Positions 1 through 5,183 of a DNA stretch of 5,183 nucleotides are shown in pieces. Source of the DNA: Desulfobacterales bacterium (GTDB lineage: Bacteria; Desulfobacterota; Desulfobacteria; Desulfobacterales; Desulfobacteraceae); contig JAKSBM010000342.1 in NCBI GenBank assembly GCA_022361135.1, positions 1-5,183 of the forward strand, given 5' to 3'. The notes below the pieces were generated by a model that saw only the letters and a list, made by a program, of their open reading frames with translations, did no database searches and had not been told where the DNA came from. Position numbers and translations under genes: made by a program. The stretch's first letter is position 1; each line of letters begins with the position of its first letter.

Positions 1-747
1 ATGGGTGAATTCAAATCTGCCATGGAAATCTGCCAATTCAACAAGGGTACAGCGGCCATCTGGAAACTCATCTCCAGAATGAACAAATACATCGATGCCA
101 AGGCCCCCTGGAACCTGGCCAAGGATGAAAGCAAGGCAGAGGAACTGGCCGGGGTCATGTATAATCTCATGGAGGGCATCCGGGTGGTCTCCTGTCTGAT
201 CTACCCCGTCATGCCGGAAACCAGCCGGAAAATGCAGGATACATTGGGCGTCACCGCCCCCTCCACCGGATACTTCCCCCTGGAAGCCATCCTGCCCTGG
301 GGACAGCTGGAGGCCGGCAGCGCCATTGCAAAGCCTGCCATGCTCTTCCCCCGCATCGATGTCAAAAAAGAAGACAAGGCCCAGGCCGCCAAACCGGCCA
401 AGCCCTTTAAGCCCGCTTTGAAGGATGAAATCACCATTGATGATTTCGCCAAAATCGATCTGCGTTCCGGCAAGGTATTGGAAGCGGAAAAAGTCAAAAA
501 ATCAAACAAATTGTTGAAACTCAAGGTTGACCTGGGTGCGGAAACCCGGCAGATCATCGCCGGCATCGCCAAATCCTACAGCCCCGATGACCTCATCGGC
601 AAAGAAGTCATTGTGGTGGCCAACCTCAAGGAAGCCAAGCTCATGGGAGAAGTTTCCCAGGGCATGATCCTGGCCGCCGGCCATAAGAAAGACCTGATCC
701 TGTCTGCCTTTGCCAAGGAACTGCCCCCGGGCTGCCAGGTCAAGTAA
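1..747 (+). CDS. metG: Methionyl-tRNA synthetase, C-terminal part (5' end outside window)
   Basis: This is the last 248 codons of methionyl-tRNA synthetase, the cytoplasmic enzyme that charges tRNA-Met. The frame is open from the first base, so the ATG at position 1 is most likely an internal methionine; the catalytic Rossmann domain (HIGH and KMSKS motifs) would lie upstream. Visible residues 1-120 are the helical anticodon-binding domain, including the AKAPWNLAK stretch (Trp37), which matches the APW motif whose Trp contacts the anticodon in E. coli MetRS. Residues 122-143 are a Lys/Ala/Pro-rich linker. Residues 144-248 form the EMAPII/Trbp111-type OB-fold tRNA-binding domain, recognisable from ITIDDFAKIDLRSGKV, the LLKLKVDLG strand, IIAGIA and SQGMILAAG. 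In family members this domain promotes dimerisation and non-specific tRNA binding. The gene ends with tandem TAA stops and is followed by a hairpin. Identification is secure; only the 5' extent is unknown. Confidence 0.95.
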   Translation: MGEFKSAMEICQFNKGTAAIWKLISRMNKYIDAKAPWNLAKDESKAEELAGVMYNLMEGIRVVSCLIYPVMPETSRKMQDTLGVTAPSTGYFPLEAILPWGQLEAGSAIAKPAMLFPRIDVKKEDKAQAAKPAKPFKPALKDEITIDDFAKIDLRSGKVLEAEKVKKSNKLLKLKVDLGAETRQIIAGIAKSYSPDDLIGKEVIVVANLKEAKLMGEVSQGMILAAGHKKDLILSAFAKELPPGCQVK

Positions 748-759
748 TAAAACATACCT

Positions 760-786
760 ATCCCCTCCCGGTCTGCGGGAGGGGAT
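760..786 (+). terminator. Hairpin after metG, probable terminator
   Basis: A perfect 11-bp inverted repeat begins 12 bases after the metG stop. The left arm ATCCCCTCCCG (760-770) and the right arm CGGGAGGGGAT (776-786) enclose a GTCTG loop. The stem is very GC-rich, but only CTTT follows instead of a long T tract, so termination may be partial. The right arm also contains GGGAGGGGA, a Shine-Dalgarno-like sequence that the stem would sequester. It sits about 16-17 bases before the TTG at 802, too far for an ideal ribosome binding site. Confidence 0.6.
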
Positions 787-801
787 CTTTGGAATCCGTA
801 T

Positions 802-2184
802 TTGCATACATTTAAAGACGACAATTCCTGGCGACGACACCAATCGGATTTTTTTCTGGACCAACGGAAAAAAAAACGCAAGGGGAGGATTTTCAAAATC
901 CTGCTGGCACTGGTCCTGTTGATCGGCATCAGCTTCAGCTTTAAACCCGCCCTCCACAAGGGCAAGGAACTGATCAGCTGGGTGTCCGCCATGGTGGCCC
1001 CCGGCGACCTGCCCGATCCCCTGATCCACAAAAGCCCCACCCTGCTCACCATTGGCCAGGCCCGTGAACAGATAAAAGAGCTGCCCGTGCTCAACGCCTC
1101 CAGAAATGTATTTTTTCTGGATACGCCGGAGCAGAGTCTACGGGTCAATACCAGCTTGGATCCGGAGCTCATGGAATATCTGAACTCGGTCCAGGAGAAA
1201 CTCAAACGGTTGACCCGGGGCAAACCCCGGCAGTTGGCCATTGTGGTCATGGACGGACACACCGGCCAATTCAAGGCCATGGCGGGTTTCGACCTTGAGA
1301 ACCCCGATGCCAACCCCGTGGCCCAGGACATTTATCCGGCAGCCAGCCTCTTTAAAATCGTCACGGCCACAGCCGCCATTGACGCCCTGGGATACAGCCC
1401 CCTGACCCCGGTCTTTTTCAACGGCAATAAATACACCCTGTATAAACGCCAACTCAAGAACACCCGGAACAAGTATACCAGTAAAACAACACTGGCCCGG
1501 GCCTTTGCAGAATCCATCAATCCGGTATTCGGCAAGTTGGGACAGAATGAACTGGGCCGGGAACGACTGGACCAATATGCAGAGGCATTTGGATTTTCCC
1601 AGGAGTTAAACAGCGACCTGGAATTCCCTTCCGGAAACTTTGCCACCACCCAGAGTAAATATCATCTGGCGGAATTGGGCTGCGGCTTTAATCAGCAAAC
1701 AACCATTTCTCCCATTTTCGCCGCCGTCATGGTCACTGCGGTCCTGAACCAGGGCCACAGCCGGGTTCCCACCCTGGTGGACCAGATCACCACCGCCATG
1801 GATGAAACCATTTACAAACGGGAACAGGCGGTCTATAAAACCGCAATGAAGCCGGAAACCGCCGACGCCATGATCGCCTTGATGCAGAAGACCATCAGTT
1901 CCGGAACGGCCAGAAAATCATTTCGCCGCATTTCCCGGGACAAGGTATTGTCCCAATTGATCATCGGTGGTAAAACCGGTTCATTGTACAATCGCGAACA
2001 CATCATAAAATATGACTGGTTCACCGGATTCGGAAAAACGCGATCCGGGAATGAATCCGTGGCCTTGGCCGTCTTGGTGGGACATGGAAAGTACATCGGC
2101 ACCCGTGCCGCCACCCATGCCCGATCCATCCTGAGAAAATATTTTGAACCCCGGCTTGCCAAGGCCGACGCACCAAACACGTAG
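802..2184 (+). CDS. Membrane-anchored penicillin-binding protein, transpeptidase domain only
   Basis: Predicted 460-residue D,D-transpeptidase that would cross-link peptidoglycan on the outer face of the cytoplasmic membrane. Residues 1-29 are polar and basic (KKKRKGR at 23-29), and residues 30-47 are a single hydrophobic anchor, giving an N-in orientation. Residues about 110-455 form the catalytic domain. The nucleophile motif is SLFK (Ser182, Lys185), the second motif is SIN (238-240) and the third is KTGS (391-394), followed by YDWFTGFGK, which resembles the DAWFxGY segment of class A PBPs. The VNTSLDPELMEYL stretch and the VVMDGHTGQFKAM strand also resemble class A PBPs, but there is no GT51 glycosyltransferase domain and no room for one. 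The start is uncertain. No ATG or GTG lies between the metG stop and the anchor, so TTG at 802 is used, with only a weak GGA upstream. The first in-frame ATG (991) would remove the anchor. A beta-lactamase-like role is less likely given the class A resemblance. Confidence 0.9.
   Translation: MHTFKDDNSWRRHQSDFFLDQRKKKRKGRIFKILLALVLLIGISFSFKPALHKGKELISWVSAMVAPGDLPDPLIHKSPTLLTIGQAREQIKELPVLNASRNVFFLDTPEQSLRVNTSLDPELMEYLNSVQEKLKRLTRGKPRQLAIVVMDGHTGQFKAMAGFDLENPDANPVAQDIYPAASLFKIVTATAAIDALGYSPLTPVFFNGNKYTLYKRQLKNTRNKYTSKTTLARAFAESINPVFGKLGQNELGRERLDQYAEAFGFSQELNSDLEFPSGNFATTQSKYHLAELGCGFNQQTTISPIFAAVMVTAVLNQGHSRVPTLVDQITTAMDETIYKREQAVYKTAMKPETADAMIALMQKTISSGTARKSFRRISRDKVLSQLIIGGKTGSLYNREHIIKYDWFTGFGKTRSGNESVALAVLVGHGKYIGTRAATHARSILRKYFEPRLAKADAPNT
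868..876 (+). repeat. A9 homopolymer within the PBP N-terminus
   Basis: Nine consecutive A bases encode the Lys23-Lys25 run just before the membrane anchor of the PBP. A T7 run at 849-855 lies 12 bases upstream and could pair with it as a weak A/T stem. Such runs are prone to polymerase slippage and to sequencing length errors. A change of one base would separate the TTG start from the rest of the gene. AAGGGGAGGA, a good Shine-Dalgarno-like string, follows at 880-889, but only CTG and TTG codons lie in frame soon after it. Confidence 0.5.
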
Positions 2185-2205
2185 ACATTCGTTGATTTAA
2201 AATAT

Positions 2206-2223
2206 AGACCCCGGCGGGTCTTT
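2206..2223 (+). terminator. Small hairpin between the PBP and GlmS-like genes, possible weak terminator
   Basis: AGACCC (2206-2211) and GGGTCT (2216-2221) form a 6-bp stem around a CGGC tetraloop, followed by two more T bases. It lies 21 bases after the PBP stop and ends 11 bases before the ribosome binding site of the next gene. The stem is short and the T tract is poor, so read-through into the downstream gene is likely. It could act as a weak terminator, an mRNA-stabilising stem or an attenuator, or have no function. Confidence 0.35.
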
Positions 2224-2234
2224 CCAGCACCATC

Positions 2235-2242
2235 GGAGGTGA
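2235..2242 (+). promoter_or_regulatory. Strong ribosome binding site of the GlmS-like gene
   Basis: GGAGGTGA is an eight-base perfect complement to the 16S rRNA 3' end and lies just before ATG at 2244, with four bases between GGAGG and the ATG. It fixes the start of the downstream gene at 2244 and argues against an internal start nearer the catalytic cysteine. No comparable site precedes the next in-frame ATG (2307) or the CTG at 2373. Confidence 0.85.
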
Positions 2243-2243
2243 C

Positions 2244-5183
2244 ATGATTTCTCGCATTCAGAACGCCGTCAGTCGACTTTTCCACGCCATTCCTTCACAC
2301 ATCTGCATGGGCCTTTCACCGGCACAGGCACCGGAGAAGAGCCTCATCATTTTCCCCCATCGCCCCAACACCCTGTGCTGCGGCATTTGTGCCCTGGTGG
2401 CCATCAAAGGAAAGCAAGGCCACGGCCCCACGGATTTAAGATGCTTCCACACCGGACTGGACAGCCTGGAAAAAAGTCTGCTCAACCAATTGGACTCCAG
2501 CCAGGACCTGGAAGGCCGGTTTCTGGGAGGAGACGCGCTTTTGGAAACCCTCTTCCATCAAACCCAGGAATTGAAGCAGGAACATGTTTTCCAGGAATTG
2601 TTCACCGATGCGGCCAAGACCTATGAGCTCACCCAGGCCAGCCAAAGGTTCAACCAATTGGTGGAAACCGCAGCCGGAGAATTCCAGGACGCCGAGGAGA
2701 CCCTTTCCACAAAGGAAGTGGAAATACTGGCCCAGCGCCTGGAAAAGCTCCGGGATATCGCCTGGGCCCTGGACCGGGAAATATTGGCCAATGTCACCGC
2801 CATTCAACAATTGGGACTGTCCCCGGAAATGGAAGAATCCCAGGCCCTGGCCGTATTCAAACGCATCAATGCCGTATTAAACAGCATCGACCGGTTGGAG
2901 GTGAGAGGGCGTGACTCCGCCGGGATTTCAGTCCTCTTCACCCTGGCCCCGGAAACCTTTGAATCCTTTCGCCAGGAACTGGGAAAATCCGGCCTGAGCA
3001 AAACCCTCAAGGCCAGAACCAACCCCATGATCCTGGCCAACAACGGCATATCCATCCAGGAAGGGCTCCCCCATGCCGACGGCATTCCCTGTATCGGCCT
3101 GGCATTTACCTACAAATTTGCAGCGGAAATCGGCGCCCTGGGCGACAATGTGGCCTTCCTCAGAAGCCAGGTGAAGAACGACCATATCCTCCACCTGTTG
3201 ACCCGATTTCCACATATCAGCGCCTCGGTCAGCGCCCACACCCGCTGGGCCTCGGTGGGGGACATCACCGAAGCCAATTGCCACCCCGTGGACAATACCC
3301 CCACGGATCCCAAAATAAAAAAATCCGGCATCCTCCATGTCTGCCTCAATGGGGACATTGACAATTACCTGGAGTTGAAAACCGAATACGAAGCCCATTA
3401 CGATAAAATCCACACGGACATCAACACCGACACCAAGCTCATCCCCCTCCAGATTGAGCACCACTTAAAACATGGTGCCGACATTGAAGAGGCATTTCGT
3501 CTGGCCGTGAACGATTTTTCCGGTTCCCATGCCATCAGCCTCCATTCCGACCTGGCCCCGGGCAAGGTTTTCCTGGCCCAGAAGGGCAGTGGACAGGCCA
3601 TTTTCGTGGGCATTGCACCGGACCATTACATTGCAGCCTCTGAACTCTACGGGGTGGTGGAGGAAACCCAGCACTACATCAAGCTCAATGGGGAGGACAA
3701 GGGGCAGATCGTTGTCCTGGATCAGAATGCCCCCGGCGGAGTGGAGGGCATCCGTTCCTACTATTACAATGGGGAAACCATCTCCATGGACCAGGACCAG
3801 GTCCTGACCAGCCAGATCACCTCCCGGGACATTGACCGCCAGGGATTCCCCCATTATTTCCTTAAGGAAATCAGTGAATCACCGGATTCCGTGGACAAAA
3901 CCCTGGAAAACAAATTCAAACGCAACGGGGAAACGGGATTGTTTGAAATCAAACTCCCCGAGGAAACCGTCCCCAACACCATTATCCAGGAACTGATCAC
4001 CGGAAAAATTTCCAAGGTCTATTTCATTGGCCAGGGCACCGCGGGCATTGCCGCCCAGGGCTGTGCAGACATGCTCACCCATTACCTGGGAGAGACCCAG
4101 CTCCAGATCCGGGCCTTGAAATCCTCGGAGCTCTCCGGCTTCAGCCTAGACACCGACAGCCGGGGCAATGCCATGGAAAACACCCTGGTGGTGGCCATTT
4201 CCCAATCCGGCACCACCACGGATACCAACCGAACCGTGGACATGGCCAAGGCCTGCGGCGCCCGTACCCTGGCCATCGTGAACCGCAGGGAATCCGACCT
4301 CACCTTTAAAACCGACGGGGTGCTTTACACCTCCTCGGGGCGGGACATTGAAATGTCCGTGGCCTCCACCAAGGCCTTTTACTCCCAGCTCACGGCCGGG
4401 GCCGTCCTGGGGCTTTACATTGCCGCCGTCACCCAAACCCGCTCCCCGGAATACATTGCCCAGGAAATCGGTGAACTCATTGCCCTGCCGGAAAAGATGA
4501 AAGCCACCCTGGCCTTGAAAGATGAAATCAAAGCCTCTGCCGATACGGCCGCCGTCACCAAAAACTATTGGGCAACCGTGGGATCCGGGGCCAATAAAAC
4601 CGCCTCCGACGAAATCCGGATCAAACTTTCCGAACTCTGCTATAAAACCATTTCCTCGGATTTTGTGGAGGATAAAAAGCACATTGATCTTTCGTCGGAA
4701 CCCCTGATCATCATCTGTGCCGCAGGGACCCGGGAAAGCGTCTTGGGCGATATCATCAAGGACACGGCCATCTTCCATGCCCACAAGGCCACCCCCATTG
4801 TCATCACCACCCAGGGGGAAGACCGGTTCGACACCTACTCCGACCACATTTTTAAAATCCCCCACATCCCGGAACACTTTGCCCCCTTGCTGAACACCCT
4901 GGTGGGCCACCTCTGGGGCTATTACGCCGCCCTGGCCATTAACCGGGGCTCCTCCTTTTTCTACAAATTCAGAACCGAGATCCAGGAGCTTCTGGAGGAA
5001 TACATGGCCCAGGGCCAGGATGAATACGAGATCCTTTTGGAAAAACGCTTCCGGGAGAAGGTGGCCCTCTACTACAATAAATTTTCCCAAAAAAGACGGG
5101 AGGACGGCTTCCCCGCAGCCATGGGGCTGGATAATGCAGCCAATATCACCCTTTTGCTCAAGTACCTCTCGGGCCGCTTGCCC
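2244..5183 (+). CDS. Large GlmS-like amidotransferase/sugar isomerase (3' end outside window)
   Basis: The reading frame is open for 980 codons to the right edge with no stop. The architecture follows glutamine-fructose-6-phosphate aminotransferase (GlmS, about 609 residues): a class II glutaminase domain, then two SIS domains. Glutaminase landmarks are CGI with Cys46 (E. coli Cys1), LEVRGRDSAG (218-227), AHTRWAS (331-337; Arg334 = Arg73), LNG (Asn369 = Asn98) and TDT (Asp396 = Asp123). SIS1 has GQGTAG (596-601), SQSGTT (653-658) and VASTK (706-710). SIS2 retains Lys794, Glu797 and His813 at the spacing of E. coli Lys485, Glu488 and His504. Oddities: a 45-residue N-terminal extension; about 150 extra residues between Cys46 and RGRDSAG; about 66 more before AHTRW; Ala600 where E. 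coli has Ser303; no DQPRNLAK tail; and at least 65 extra charged residues at the C-terminus. It could be a true GlmS, an isomerase acting on another sugar, or an ammonia-dependent form. GlmS-superfamily membership is secure; the exact substrate is not. It lies 59 bp after the PBP gene, possibly in one transcript. Confidence 0.88.
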   Translation, partial: MISRIQNAVSRLFHAIPSHICMGLSPAQAPEKSLIIFPHRPNTLCCGICALVAIKGKQGHGPTDLRCFHTGLDSLEKSLLNQLDSSQDLEGRFLGGDALLETLFHQTQELKQEHVFQELFTDAAKTYELTQASQRFNQLVETAAGEFQDAEETLSTKEVEILAQRLEKLRDIAWALDREILANVTAIQQLGLSPEMEESQALAVFKRINAVLNSIDRLEVRGRDSAGISVLFTLAPETFESFRQELGKSGLSKTLKARTNPMILANNGISIQEGLPHADGIPCIGLAFTYKFAAEIGALGDNVAFLRSQVKNDHILHLLTRFPHISASVSAHTRWASVGDITEANCHPVDNTPTDPKIKKSGILHVCLNGDIDNYLELKTEYEAHYDKIHTDINTDTKLIPLQIEHHLKHGADIEEAFRLAVNDFSGSHAISLHSDLAPGKVFLAQKGSGQAIFVGIAPDHYIAASELYGVVEETQHYIKLNGEDKGQIVVLDQNAPGGVEGIRSYYYNGETISMDQDQVLTSQITSRDIDRQGFPHYFLKEISESPDSVDKTLENKFKRNGETGLFEIKLPEETVPNTIIQELITGKISKVYFIGQGTAGIAAQGCADMLTHYLGETQLQIRALKSSELSGFSLDTDSRGNAMENTLVVAISQSGTTTDTNRTVDMAKACGARTLAIVNRRESDLTFKTDGVLYTSSGRDIEMSVASTKAFYSQLTAGAVLGLYIAAVTQTRSPEYIAQEIGELIALPEKMKATLALKDEIKASADTAAVTKNYWATVGSGANKTASDEIRIKLSELCYKTISSDFVEDKKHIDLSSEPLIIICAAGTRESVLGDIIKDTAIFHAHKATPIVITTQGEDRFDTYSDHIFKIPHIPEHFAPLLNTLVGHLWGYYAALAINRGSSFFYKFRTEIQELLEEYMAQGQDEYEILLEKRFREKVALYYNKFSQKRREDGFPAAMGLDNAANITLLLKYLSGRLP

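Noticed and set aside
1..3. ATG at the first base as the true metG start
   Set aside because: The encoded protein begins within the anticodon-binding domain and lacks the catalytic domain, so the gene extends upstream of the window.
576..1331. 251-codon open frame on the minus strand across the metG end and PBP start
   Set aside because: It crosses two well-supported + strand genes and the hairpin between them, is rich in Ser, Arg and Leu, and has no family resemblance; a shadow frame.
2191..2208. Possible promoter (TTGATT and TATAGA) in the gap before the GlmS-like gene
   Set aside because: The two elements are only a few bases apart rather than about 17, and no good -35 box lies at the right distance from TATAGA.
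2373..2381. CTG directly before Cys-Cys-Gly-Ile as an alternative GlmS-like start
   Set aside because: It would place a Cys right after the initiator, which is attractive, but there is no Shine-Dalgarno sequence upstream and CTG starts are rare. ATG at 2244 has a perfect site.
4146..5090. 314-codon open frame on the minus strand opposite the GlmS-like gene
   Set aside because: It is very rich in Gly, Phe, Val and His with no recognisable motif, as expected for the complement of GC-biased codons. The + strand here carries clear SIS motifs.

Overview
The window holds three genes, all on the + strand and tightly spaced: the 3' end of a methionyl-tRNA synthetase gene (1-747), a complete gene for a membrane-anchored penicillin-binding transpeptidase (802-2184), and the 5' part of a very large, unusual GlmS-like amidotransferase/sugar isomerase (2244 to the right edge, still open at 980 codons). 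There are no RNA genes, mobile elements, CRISPR arrays or long non-coding stretches. The two gaps are 54 and 59 bp, and each contains a hairpin.

The base composition is moderately GC-rich, with C/G favoured at third codon positions. Perfect Shine-Dalgarno sequences, a MetRS carrying the C-terminal tRNA-binding domain and a PBP transpeptidase point to a Gram-negative-type bacterium. The overall style (many CCC, ACC, ATC and GCC codons, and this gene content) reminds me of sulfate-reducing Desulfobacterota. That is an impression only and cannot be proved from this window.

Layout. (1) metG ends with tandem stops, followed by an 11-bp perfect hairpin that probably terminates or attenuates its transcript. 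(2) The transpeptidase has one N-terminal membrane anchor, no glycosyltransferase domain and all three penicillin-binding motifs (SxxK, SxN, KTG). Its start is uncertain: no ATG lies upstream of the anchor, and TTG at 802 is the best candidate. (3) After a second small hairpin and a strong ribosome binding site comes the GlmS-like gene. It has a glutaminase-type domain and two SIS sugar-isomerase domains in the order found in glucosamine-6-phosphate synthase. However, the catalytic cysteine is at residue 46 rather than at the mature N-terminus. About 150 extra, mostly helical residues split the glutaminase fold, a second insertion adds about 66 residues, and a charged C-terminal extension replaces the usual GlmS tail.

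Genes 2 and 3 may share a theme. GlmS makes glucosamine-6-phosphate, the entry point to UDP-GlcNAc and peptidoglycan, and the PBP cross-links peptidoglycan. The GlmS-like protein is the most interesting item in the window, because it keeps most catalytic residues in a strongly rebuilt architecture.
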